Assembly: GCA_951394045.1 (NCBI GenBank)
Contig: OX595985.1
Coordinates: forward strand, 4,526,001-4,590,000
Direction: 5' to 3'
Origin: Nitzschia sp. DOCU1
Taxonomy: Eukaryota; Bacillariophyta; Bacillariophyceae; Bacillariales; Bacillariaceae
Length of the DNA stretch: 64,000 bases
A program made the translations under genes and the position numbers. Below the pieces are notes generated by a model. The model searched no databases and was not told the origin of the DNA. It saw only the letters and a program-made list of their open reading frames with translations. Shown in pieces: positions 56,401-64,000 of this stretch. Each line of letters starts with the position of its first letter. Within the stretch, counting starts at the first letter, position 1.

Positions 56401-57204
56401 AAGCTTCCAGAGAAGCTCGCAGAAGCCCAACCATGGGAACATTTGTGTGTCGACACGATTGGACCCTATAAGATCAGACGAAAAGGAAAGAAGCCGCTAG
56501 AATTCATGGCACTAACGTTTATTGATCCTGCGACAGGATGGTTCGAGATGACAGAGATCAAGAACAAGCAAGCCGACAACATCGCGAACATGGTAGAGAA
56601 GCAATGGCTCTCGCGATATCCTTGGCCGGAGCTCATCACATATGATGCAGGCCCCGAGTTCAAGGCCGAATTTCAAGAGTTAATTCAGAAAGAATACGCG
56701 ATCAAGGCGAAGCCTTCATCGAAGCGAAATCCCCAGTCAAACGCCATTCTCGAGAGAGTACATGGTACTATTGGGAACATGATTCGCACCTTCAACTTCG
56801 ACAACGTCGATGACGACGAACCGTTCGCCGGACTGGTGAGCGCCGTATGCTTCGGGATTCGGAGTACTTATCACACGACACTCAAGGCGACACCAGGACA
56901 ATTGGTGTTCGGCCGAGACATGATCTTCCCGATCCAACATCAAGCGGATTGGCAGATGATCGAGGAACAAAAACAGCGACGAATTGCTGAAAACAACAAA
57001 AGAGAAAATGAACGACGAGTCGAACACGACTACGCAGTGGGCGACCGCGTGCTGAAGCTAGTAGCTGACCCAAACAAGGTAGAACCCAAACGTGAGGGTC
57101 CTTGTACTATTGAACGAGTACATGCGAATGGTACGGTCACACTACGCTTCGGCAATATTATCGAGAGACTTAACATAAGACAGATCGTCCCTTATAAGTC
57201 GTAG
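53437..57204 (+). CDS. Gypsy Gag-Pol polyprotein without protease (1255 aa)
   Basis: An intact frame starts 39 bp after the LTR. Gag covers residues 1-375 with capsid-like core and knuckle CRLHGEGCGHSDSEC (310-324). RT follows almost directly: TEILDAHYENANLEQL (376-391) aligns with the sequence that in gypsy copy 2 lies about 140 residues after the DTG protease. No D(T/S)G motif is present. RT has SDFRKLNTML, LDLNMGYY, LPMGVAGSPDIF and TYLDD (590-593). RNase H has YTDASKYQLGG. Integrase has HPGELRTAE, CDPCQK, VDTIGPY, TYDAGPEF and NAILERVHG. A GPY/F-like end follows. The element's RNA would need protease in trans. Confidence 0.95.
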   Translation: MRLAFNSFVAARGVIPLYPPCKWKTGSTGSSDGAGDADEDGFRSVKLELRSVPGDATSPKYSEKFYVFESGTPEQWCRWNDNLVKVWTCLSLTNGPDRRAMTLTLLAGSAKDTFEEYFARPSVTATVDHVSRALRYVAARFFPDYAAQNQTSYLRYEGRKPAKMSARGLATRLRQVNKWFDYFPNDGGNRTDVVERLNETELPLIYERMLPAAWLSVKELMFHDYRQNRFNFEKQIDYAEQLEVYEMRHGVTGLLAFGSSKANKGRKPGEAGVASGTNAGPELGTLNRGRKTNRDSPSKKGNNGNNSKNCRLHGEGCGHSDSECKVWLNHASKVAAVRKAQHPSTLKKAPHKGRTTHNKTWRRGESNGANRGERTTEILDAHYENANLEQLCKEQSHLSETEQGDLLRLLRKYETLFDGTLGEWKGTDIELELKDDAKPYHARPFPIPQVHEGAMRREVERLCALGVLEEDNDSEWGAPSFIIPKKNGTVRFISDFRKLNTMLKRKPYPIPKIQDMLLKLQGFQYASSLDLNMGYYTIRLSPAASKLCTIVLPFGKYKYKRLPMGVAGSPDIFQAKMSSLMAGLEFVRTYLDDVLIVSPSTFNDHLTKLEKALARIAKAGLKINAQKSFFGRGEIEYLGYWVTREGVQPLPKKVDSILAMKAPKNRKELRGFIGLVNYYRDMWRRRSHVLAPLTSMTSKNVPWRWGEEQQKAFDEAKRIISKEAILAFPNFLKRFVIYTDASKYQLGGVITQDGRPLAFYSRKLTDAQTRYTTTERELLSIVETLKEFRTILLGQKITIYTDHKNLLFNDLKTDRVLRWRLLIEEYGANIEYIKGVNNVVADVLSRYPRSDTPVVPVSAPTREQAHELFAGDRLPADLFPLSFRVIAEYQQRDLQMQQLTESHPEVTRKIFRGGEQLICYKDKIYIPRILRNHVINWYHEYLMHPGELRTAETIAQHLYWPGIKADVKKVVQRCDPCQKGKTKRLKYGKLPEKLAEAQPWEHLCVDTIGPYKIRRKGKKPLEFMALTFIDPATGWFEMTEIKNKQADNIANMVEKQWLSRYPWPELITYDAGPEFKAEFQELIQKEYAIKAKPSSKRNPQSNAILERVHGTIGNMIRTFNFDNVDDDEPFAGLVSAVCFGIRSTYHTTLKATPGQLVFGRDMIFPIQHQADWQMIEEQKQRRIAENNKRENERRVEHDYAVGDRVLKLVADPNKVEPKREGPCTIERVHANGTVTLRFGNIIERLNIRQIVPYKS

Positions 57205-57232
57205 GATTAACGGCTTCGATCAGGGGGGCGAG

Positions 57233-57752
57233 TGCAGTAGGCACGATAATGCCTGAAATGGCGTGACAGGACTAACAGGACTAATGTAGACTAACAGGAC
57301 TAGCTATAACGCATAGCATATAACCAAACATACGTACGTACAAATATATACTGCCGACGGACGGACACAGAGGCCACGTGACGTCGTCGAGCATGCCGGA
57401 TGGCGCGCTTGCGCACAGAAAGTGCGACACACACATATGGTCGGAGCGAGGCGACGACGATGTCTATCTTGATGCTAGTCTTGACGCTAGGCGTCAGGAC
57501 CTAGGGTCATGCTATAGGTGCTAGAAGGTCATAGGATGCTAGGCGTCACTAACTAGAGCAGTCACAAAGAAACACAACACTGCTAGTTAGGGACGGGCAT
57601 GTCTTACCTTCTTGACAACTATCTTGTCTACTAAGATATATAGTCGTGATCACGATCAGATGGGAAGATGGAGTCGATGCAACGATAGATCTACTTTTAA
57701 AATAGTCTCACAATTTCCAAAAACAATCTACTGCAGTTTCTAGCCTAGTGCA
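57233..57752 (+). repeat. Nested gypsy 3' LTR (520 bp)
   Basis: Preceded by the polypurine tract AGGGGGGCGAG; nearly identical to the 5' LTR. Confidence 0.96.
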
Positions 57753-57756
57753 CAAG
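57753..57756 (+). repeat. Target-site duplication CAAG, right (nested gypsy)
   Basis: See the left copy. Confidence 0.9.
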
Positions 57757-58275
57757 GTTAAAGCCCACAAAGACACTGAGGATGGGTACAAGGCATTCCA
57801 TTCCCTTCTCAAGGCATATGAGAATCGTGGGAATAAGGATGACTATTCTGCTGTACTTATGTCCGAAATTTTAAGCCTGCGACTCACTTCCTCAGCCCCA
57901 AAGGCTATAGAGAAGTACTTATTCGAGTTCTCCAAGCATGTGCAAGCCCTTGAGCCCTTAGATCCTCTTACAGAGGCACAGAAGAGAACCTTCCTTGTGA
58001 ATGGTATTATGGACAAGGAGGTTAAAAATATCGCACAGTTCTGTCTCATTAACAAGTTGACTTATGAGGCTACTTACGATGAGCTTCACAAGTTAGTTAA
58101 CGATTCAACTTGGAAATATGCCCATGACACAAGGCGCAATAACAAAGCCACTTCAACTTCAAGCAAGACTTCACTACAGAATGTGAGTACCGGATCAAAA
58201 GGCTCCTTCAATAAGAACAAATAAGCCTCGAAGAAGCCAAATGAATACCGACTTCCCAAGTTACTATGGGACAAG

Positions 58276-61200
58276 ATGACCTCTAAACAACGTGGCATAT
58301 ACATGTCTGCTCTCAAAGAGAATGGCCTTAAGAGTGATCACTTCGTTGAAGAACCTCTTGCAGGCGATAATGTCCCTCGCAACATCAAGAGAACTGAACA
58401 GCACTTAACTAAGCCCAGTGATGAGAACCCGGAAGGGGACATCTGGCAAACAGTACGTCCTAAAGACAAGGCACATGATGACAAAACGTCAGTCAAAGCA
58501 AGGCTTACCAAGATGGGGAAGACCAATCCACACAGGGATTTAAAGTACCCTCCTACCAGAAAGCTCCCTGAAGAGCCGTATACGTACGACGCTGATGTAC
58601 AAGAGTACCAACCAGTGAGATTCGGACCGGATGGTCCAACTCCTGAGCAGATTGTACAACTTCAAGAACAAGGAATTCTCCCCAAAGAGGAGACCCCCCA
58701 AGACAAAATTGAAAAGTTCAAGATCCCCAAAAAGAAACCCAAGCTTACTACTGGGGAAATCATAGCCAAGAAGAGGAAATTTGAAAAGATTGCACCTGAT
58801 CCCCCAAAGTCATCCCTGCTACAAAAGGGGGAACTTCACAAGATTGAACTACCTGGTACTACTACCTATCCCAAAAAATGGAAACCATATATAGTTGATG
58901 AATTTTACATCTACTATGCTGTTACCAACACCAGAGTGGAACAAGTCAATATCATGGATTATGACATCCACACACACAGTTACTATGTCAGGCAGTACTC
59001 TTTGGAAAAGGCAGAACTGCTATATCCAGAGTTGATTGCTGAATACAAGGCTAATCGCTACAAGAAATATGCCAAGCCTATCGAGCTACTTCAAGACAAT
59101 GTTGTCCTCAGTGACAATGAAGATGAACATGAAGATTCCAAGCCGAGTGCTAAGATGAATCATCTTGCATGTAATCCTACTACTGACGCGAATGACTTCT
59201 CCAACTTCCTCCTTGTGGATGGAGGAAGCGATACTTCTGGTATGGGTGGACCACACTGGATTATTGATGAGCTCACTGACCGTACTGTTGACATCAATGG
59301 AGTCAACAATGCCGCACCACTCCAGAATATTGTTATTGGTAGTGGTATTACTGCTGTTGATCTACCTGATGATGAAACTATCCTTATCAAAATGTGCGAA
59401 TCATCCGTGCTAGGTACTAAGGGGAGCTCTGTTCTTTGCCCAAACCAAGCCAGGAGCTATGGGATTTATGTGAACGATCTATCACAAGCCTATGGAGGCA
59501 TCCCTCATATTAGAGTTGAAGACATTGTCATTCCTCTAGAGGAACTCAATGGACTACTTGTTCTACGCATTCGCCCTCCTACTCAGGAAGAACTTGAAAC
59601 TTGTCAAATTATTCAATTGACCGCTGATGCCCCTTGGGAGCCACATACCTTTGGTCATGTTAAGCCTGATATCCATGAATACCTTGCCCTACAAACCAGT
59701 AGCGATGAAGAGACTGACACTCGCTACAGCAATGCAATGATTACGCATACTATTGACAAGAAAATTGATGAAGTCAATGCATTTCTCCTATATCCTGGGA
59801 AAGAAACAAGTACCAAAACACTTCAAGCTACTACTCAGTATGGCAAGATTAGCCAACGTATCCCTACACGTCCCCATCTCAAGACACGCAACCCTATCCT
59901 ATCCTGTGTCCGACTTATGGAAACCTGGTCAACCGATACTTGGTTCTGGTCTATTACAAGCTATGAAGGCTACAACTGTTCCCAGATCTTTGTTGGTAAC
60001 AAATCCAAGCGTCCTATTGTCTATGGTATGACCACTGAAAAGGACGGACCTCGTATTCTCCTTGATTTCTTTTGCAACATTGGTGTCCCTCTCGCATTGC
60101 GACGAGATAACTCCAAAATGCAAGCTAGCAGAGCATGGAAAGACATTATGCGGGACTACAATGTCAAGGATGAATTTATTGAACCATACAACCCACAGCA
60201 GAACCCTGCTGAACATGAACTTGGAATTATCAAGAATGTTATGAAGCGCATCTTTGCTGAAACTAACTGTGATCAACGTGCATGGTTCAGACTTGCCTGC
60301 CACGTTTGCGATGTCAAAGAATCCACTGCCCGCGCTACACTAGATTGGCGTACACCCTATGAGAAAAGTACTGGCCATACACCTGACATTTCAGGCCTCC
60401 TGCACTTCAAATGGTGGAGCCTTATTGCCTACTATAACCCTCCTACCGAAGATGAACGCTATGGCCGCTGGCTAGGGCGTTCCAAGGATTATGGAGATAC
60501 TATGTGCTATTGGGTACTCCCTATAGATGGTGATGACCCTATTGTACGTGGAAGTGTCCGCAATCTTACAGAAAACGAACGCACAGCTTTGCGTCAACAA
60601 GGATACATTGATGTCAGCAACCGCGTTCTGCCCAACACCAACATCGACAATGATAATGAAGATGCACCACCACCACTCATTACACCAAACTTGGATGATG
60701 ATGCTTTACCTCCACTTCTCCCACATGACTCCAATGATGATGACGATGATGATTTACCACCCCTCCTTGCATGTGATTCTGATGCCGAATCCGAGTCCGA
60801 TACAGAAAGTGTGAATGAACTTCCCCTTCTTAACTATGCCCCCATTCAAGTCTATGATGGAACCAAAATTGGTAAAGCCCGTATTATCAATCCAGATGAG
60901 CTAATTGACAAGATTGTCTACTATGGCAACAAAAAGGGGAGAATTGTTGAACGAGTCAATAATACTGACTACCGGATCCTCTATGACCATAATCGCAAGA
61001 ATGGTATCATGAACTATGAAGAAATTGTATGCCAACTCACCAATGCTGATGCTGATGGTGATGAACGTTGGGAAATTGAAGCCATTACTGGTCATCGTTG
61101 GTCTCCAACCCACAAAGGTCAACTTGAGATCCAAATCAAGTGGCTCGGCTATGATGAACCAACCTGGGAACCTATTTCTATTATCAAGGAAGATGATCCA

Positions 61201-63033
61201 GTTACTCTTGCAGAATATGCTAAAGATATGGATCTCCTGAAGCAATCTCGCTGGAAATGGGCTCACCGCTATTTACATTTGAGCACAACTTCACGCCACC
61301 GTCTCCGTCAAATCTATGTTAAGCGACGACTACAAGCTGGTCCACGTTACAAATTTGGTGAGCGTGTACCAAAATCTGTAAAAGAAGCTCTAGACCTTGA
61401 CGCCCAGACTGGCACTACTGGATGGAAGGATGCTATGCAGAAAGAGATTGATATGCTCTACAAGGAATTCAGCTGTTTTGACGTCCTACCTCCACAATCC
61501 GAAGCCCCTCCTGGCTATAACTATGTACCACTCCTTTGGGTATTCGATGTCAAATATGATGGGCGCAAACGTGCACGCCTGGTTGCTGGTGGCCATGTCA
61601 CCCCTCCACTTGACCCTGAAGACAAATCGTCCTCCACCATTAGTCCTGACACGATCAAACTGGTCTACTTGGCTGCTGGACTTCAAGACCTTTCTGTTCT
61701 TGCTGCTGATGTTTCGCATGCCTATTTGCAAGCACATACACGTGAACGCATATACACCCGTGCTGGTCCAGAATTTGGTGACATTGCAGGACGTACTATG
61801 ATTATTCAAAAAGCACTCTATGGACTCCAAGCCTCCGGATTTGCCTGGCATTCTAAACTTGCTGATGACCTCTCCCATCTTGGATTTCGGCCATCCAAGG
61901 CAGACTCTGATCTCTGGATGCGCAAAGTTGATGATCACTATGAGTACATTTGTGTATTCGTTGATGATCTGTTGGTATTCTCCAAACACCCACAGGCCAT
62001 CCTCGATCAACTTACTTCCACAACTGGATATGAACTCAAGAATGTCGGCCCACCTGAGTACTACAATGGTGCTGATATATACTTCAATCCTATCACTGGC
62101 TTTTATGAAATGAGCGCCAAGACCTATATCAAGAATACTTGCGCCAAAATTGAATCACTCTTTGGCATTACCCTACGCAACTACGGTTCCCCACTTGAAT
62201 CTGGTGATCATCCTGAACTTGATGATACTGATTATCTTGACCCTCCAAGCATCACTAGGTACCAAATGCTTGTTGGCTGTGCACAATGGGCTGTCACTCT
62301 TGGACGTTATGATGTTCAATATGCTACCAATACTATGGCACGCTTTGCTTCCAAGCCCCGCATTGGCCATCAAACACGTATGCTACGTCTTTTTGGCTAC
62401 CTCAAACACCACCCCAAACACCGTATTGCATTTGATACCAATGATCCTTCCTATGATCATTTCACGTTCCTTGAGCATGATTGGAAGTCTATCTATCTCA
62501 ATGCTGAAGATGAAATTCCTGAAGATGCTCCAGAACCTGTTACTCGCAGTGTTCATACAACCATTTATGCCGATTCCAACCATGGTAACTGCCAACTCAC
62601 TGGACGCAGTACTACAGGATTACTCTTCTGTGTTCAGCGCACTCCCATTCATTCCTACTCTAAACTACAGAACACTGTCGAAAGTTCCACCTATGGTTCT
62701 GAGTTTGTTGCAGGGCGCATTGCCGTTGAAAAGGCTATTGAATTCCGCTATCGTTTGCATATGATGGGTGTACGTATTGACACACCTACTACCCTTCTTA
62801 TGGATAATGAAGCTGTTGTCAAAAATACCACGCTACCCTCAAGTACTCTCAAGAAGAAACATAATGCAATCGCTTACCACAAAGTTCGAGAAGCTGTCGC
62901 TGCTGGCATTGTCCGTGTCGCTCATATTCGCTCTAAAGCAAACAGGGCTGATATCCTCACTAAGCCACTTGGCCCAGCCGACTACTATACTCTTCTCAAC
63001 AACATTCTCTTCACACGATCCAATGGTGATTAA
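58276..63033 (+). CDS. Copia Pol polyprotein (protease, integrase, chromodomain-like, RT, RNase H)
   Basis: The 1585-residue frame is the same frame as Gag after one TAA; it is in fact open from 58225, so translation may require stop readthrough. Protease: LLVDGGSDTSG (about 315). Integrase: METWSTDTWFW (D, about 551), RRDNSKMQ (D, about 608) and PAEHELGII (E, about 645). An Asp/Glu-rich linker follows, then ITGHRW..IQIKWLGYDEPTWEP (about 929-985), a chromodomain-like module with the W-x-G-Y-x-x-x-T-W-E-P signature. RT: LAADVSHAYLQA, QKALYGLQASGFAW and VFVDDLLVFS (DD about 1229). RNase H: TIYADSNHG, SSTYGSEF, LLMDNEAVVKN and HIRSKANRADILTK. It carries out cDNA synthesis and integration. All catalytic residues are present. 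Confidence 0.95.
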   Translation: MTSKQRGIYMSALKENGLKSDHFVEEPLAGDNVPRNIKRTEQHLTKPSDENPEGDIWQTVRPKDKAHDDKTSVKARLTKMGKTNPHRDLKYPPTRKLPEEPYTYDADVQEYQPVRFGPDGPTPEQIVQLQEQGILPKEETPQDKIEKFKIPKKKPKLTTGEIIAKKRKFEKIAPDPPKSSLLQKGELHKIELPGTTTYPKKWKPYIVDEFYIYYAVTNTRVEQVNIMDYDIHTHSYYVRQYSLEKAELLYPELIAEYKANRYKKYAKPIELLQDNVVLSDNEDEHEDSKPSAKMNHLACNPTTDANDFSNFLLVDGGSDTSGMGGPHWIIDELTDRTVDINGVNNAAPLQNIVIGSGITAVDLPDDETILIKMCESSVLGTKGSSVLCPNQARSYGIYVNDLSQAYGGIPHIRVEDIVIPLEELNGLLVLRIRPPTQEELETCQIIQLTADAPWEPHTFGHVKPDIHEYLALQTSSDEETDTRYSNAMITHTIDKKIDEVNAFLLYPGKETSTKTLQATTQYGKISQRIPTRPHLKTRNPILSCVRLMETWSTDTWFWSITSYEGYNCSQIFVGNKSKRPIVYGMTTEKDGPRILLDFFCNIGVPLALRRDNSKMQASRAWKDIMRDYNVKDEFIEPYNPQQNPAEHELGIIKNVMKRIFAETNCDQRAWFRLACHVCDVKESTARATLDWRTPYEKSTGHTPDISGLLHFKWWSLIAYYNPPTEDERYGRWLGRSKDYGDTMCYWVLPIDGDDPIVRGSVRNLTENERTALRQQGYIDVSNRVLPNTNIDNDNEDAPPPLITPNLDDDALPPLLPHDSNDDDDDDLPPLLACDSDAESESDTESVNELPLLNYAPIQVYDGTKIGKARIINPDELIDKIVYYGNKKGRIVERVNNTDYRILYDHNRKNGIMNYEEIVCQLTNADADGDERWEIEAITGHRWSPTHKGQLEIQIKWLGYDEPTWEPISIIKEDDPVTLAEYAKDMDLLKQSRWKWAHRYLHLSTTSRHRLRQIYVKRRLQAGPRYKFGERVPKSVKEALDLDAQTGTTGWKDAMQKEIDMLYKEFSCFDVLPPQSEAPPGYNYVPLLWVFDVKYDGRKRARLVAGGHVTPPLDPEDKSSSTISPDTIKLVYLAAGLQDLSVLAADVSHAYLQAHTRERIYTRAGPEFGDIAGRTMIIQKALYGLQASGFAWHSKLADDLSHLGFRPSKADSDLWMRKVDDHYEYICVFVDDLLVFSKHPQAILDQLTSTTGYELKNVGPPEYYNGADIYFNPITGFYEMSAKTYIKNTCAKIESLFGITLRNYGSPLESGDHPELDDTDYLDPPSITRYQMLVGCAQWAVTLGRYDVQYATNTMARFASKPRIGHQTRMLRLFGYLKHHPKHRIAFDTNDPSYDHFTFLEHDWKSIYLNAEDEIPEDAPEPVTRSVHTTIYADSNHGNCQLTGRSTTGLLFCVQRTPIHSYSKLQNTVESSTYGSEFVAGRIAVEKAIEFRYRLHMMGVRIDTPTTLLMDNEAVVKNTTLPSSTLKKKHNAIAYHKVREAVAAGIVRVAHIRSKANRADILTKPLGPADYYTLLNNILFTRSNGD

Positions 63034-63039
63034 GGGGAG

Positions 63040-63315
63040 TTGTGACTACAAAATAGGAATCACGTTAGTCATAACCCTCTATCTATATACCTACACATCC
63101 TACATATGAGTAATCCCCATTATATCGTGGGACTCAAGAACTCTCTAACTCTAAGAGTTTCTGTGCAAAGCAAGACTCAAATTAGAGTATCTCAGAGTCT
63201 CTCAGAATCTCTTCCAAAACAAGACTCAAACACAAAAACATCAAAAATCACAAATATTTGATCATTTTGTAGTTCTCATAAAATAAAAATCCAAATTATC
63301 AAAAACCCATTACAA
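63040..63315 (+). repeat. Copia 3' LTR (276 bp)
   Basis: TTGTGACTAC to CCATTACAA, preceded by AAGGGGAG. Confidence 0.96.
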
Positions 63316-63320
63316 TCGCC
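63316..63320 (+). repeat. Target-site duplication TCGCC, right (copia)
   Basis: See the left copy. Confidence 0.9.
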
Positions 63321-63860
63321 AGCGGACCAACAAAATGAGACATGGATTGAAACAAGCACGCAAGCACGCCTGTGACGCAGTGCGAGGAACTTACGCAAGC
63401 ACGCCTGTGATGCAGTGCGAGGAACTTGCATCCAACAAAGAGCCACAGCATTGTTGATGGTGGGTTTCTTGAAATCCACTCTGGATCAGCATTTCAGATG
63501 ACTGGCAAACAGTTCTTTTTGAAATGCCAATAAAAGGTCACACGCGAGAAAAGAAGACATCCATTGAGACACCCATTGAAATAAACATGCCTGGGACACG
63601 GCAAGAGGAACTTGCATCAAATAAAGATGGGCATGCCAGAAAAAGTAGACGTGCCTAGAATGCAAAGAGAGGAACTTGCATCCAACAAAGAGCAGCGGCA
63701 GCAGGGGGTGTGGCATTTTAAGGGAAGAAAGGGCAAGGAATCTGTTAAAAGAGGGTTGAAGAGAAGGGAGAGAATGAGAATGATTGTGATACTTTTCCTG
63801 TGTAGTAAGCATTCAACCTTCATGTTTGCTCTACTAATGCAATTTTCTTAAGGAATCACA
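63321..63860. repeat. Dispersed 45-90 bp repeat, right flank of the copia element
   Basis: Several units of GCACGCCTG..GCGAGGAACTTGCATCCAACAAAGAG (about 63351-63395, 63393-63440, 63586-63628, 63648-63692). The pre-copia locus was one continuous degenerate array with 51331-51883. No gene is supported. Confidence 0.75.
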
Positions 63861-63863
63861 ACC

Positions 63864-64000
63864 TTATGCAGCCGGAGATGCTGGCAAATCAAATAATCCA
63901 ATGGCATATTTCTCGCCTTGCAAAGCAACACTTTCTGGAGAAAGATCAAGTCTGCAAAACTCCTTCTTTGCTTTGTCAAATACAGCCATCATGGGAACAA
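63864..64000 (-). CDS. C-terminal end of an unidentified gene (runs off the window)
   Basis: The minus-strand frame is open from the window edge to a TAA at 63864-63866. It reads VPMMAVFDKAKKEFCRLDL, then SPESVALQGEKYAIGLFDL and ends PASPAA. Composition is protein-like with no stop in 45 codons. It is too short for a family call. It could be a host gene or another element; the rest lies to the right of the window. Confidence 0.35.
   Translation of the reverse strand, partial: VPMMAVFDKAKKEFCRLDLSPESVALQGEKYAIGLFDLPASPAA

Larger units (their letters stand above)
52879..57752 (+). mobile_element. Ty3/gypsy retrotransposon nested in copia gag, protease-less
   Basis: A 4874-bp element with 520-bp LTRs that differ at very few positions (for example ACCTAACA versus ACCAAACA), a CAAG target duplication and one intact polyprotein frame. 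It is the youngest visible insertion in this stack. Confidence 0.97.
52249..58224 (+). pseudogene. Copia Gag, split by the nested gypsy element
   Basis: Exonic parts are 52249-52878 and 57757-58224. Removing 52879-57756 (insertion plus one CAAG duplication) restores MALTK + VKAHKDTEDG in one frame. The Gag is about 366 residues: MPSTEQATRF, LELSEAEQEFLLQKGF, FYDKFAAAASLQGIGYLL, then ALEPLDPLTEAQK, and a Ser/Lys/Asn-rich tail ending FNKNK at a TAA (58222-58224). It is typical of the long UBN2-like copia Gag proteins. No CCHC knuckle is visible. It forms the particle shell. Before the gypsy insertion the gene appears to have been intact. Confidence 0.9.
51889..63315 (+). mobile_element. Ty1/copia retrotransposon (CoDi-like), young, with a nested gypsy element
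   Basis: 276-bp LTRs differ at about one position. The target duplication is TCGCC. The polypurine tract AAGGGGAG abuts the 3' LTR. Gag and Pol are in the same frame with one stop between them. The element is about 6.5 kb without the 4.9-kb gypsy insertion at 52879-57752. It landed in the dispersed-repeat array that flanks it on both sides. Confidence 0.96.

Overview
This window is nuclear DNA of a eukaryote. Several genes carry short GT-AG introns of about 45 to 120 nt, and most of the window is nested retrotransposons and other mobile elements. The copia polyproteins resemble the CoDi elements known from diatoms, and DIRS, gypsy, RNase H-bearing LINE and Helitron-type genes occur together. 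A diatom or related stramenopile alga is my best guess. This is inference; no conserved housekeeping gene is present to fix the species.

Layout. 1-957: 3' end and 3' LTR of a Ty3/gypsy element. 958-4943 (minus): gag-like ORF, truncated DIRS-type RT/RNase H and an overlapping tyrosine recombinase. 5441-17155 (plus): decayed copia pol, split by a nearly full-length 8.5-kb LINE (minus, 7793-16341) with a perfect 15-bp target-site duplication. 17157-19289: palindrome-rich repeat and a decayed spliced gene. 19290-23079 (plus): decayed Helitron-type Rep/PIF1 helicase gene with introns and a 38-bp tandem duplication. 23080-26811: SET-like ORF, palindromic inverted repeats, duplications and unidentified coding fragments. 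26812-44973: a gene cluster, mostly minus strand, that I interpret as a large Helitron-like element. It is interrupted by gypsy copy 1 (27809-33471). Gypsy copy 2 (45157-50905) is complete, with identical CTTTA duplications. 50906-51883: minisatellite and dispersed repeat. 51889-63315 (plus): a young copia element with a chromodomain-like segment, its gag gene split by a still younger gypsy element (52879-57752). 63316-64000: more dispersed repeat and the end of an unidentified minus-strand gene.

The most unusual part is 33-45 kb. A protein with a Helitron HUH/Tyr rolling-circle initiator, a PIF1-type helicase and a C-terminal GIY-YIG nuclease (36816-41830) is preceded by a 743-residue Cys-rich protein. 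It is packed with a zinc-binding protein gene, an unidentified spliced gene, an interrupted gene, a RING-H2 gene and, on the opposite strand, a complete 136-codon histone H3 variant. That H3 keeps the ARTKQ start and the histone fold. It lacks both ARKS motifs (the K9 and K27 contexts) and has one extra residue at loop 1. A plausible reading is a mobile element carrying its own chromatin protein that cannot receive the usual silencing marks.

Many frameshifts in the window lie at or near homopolymer runs. Some apparent gene decay may therefore be sequencing error rather than biology.
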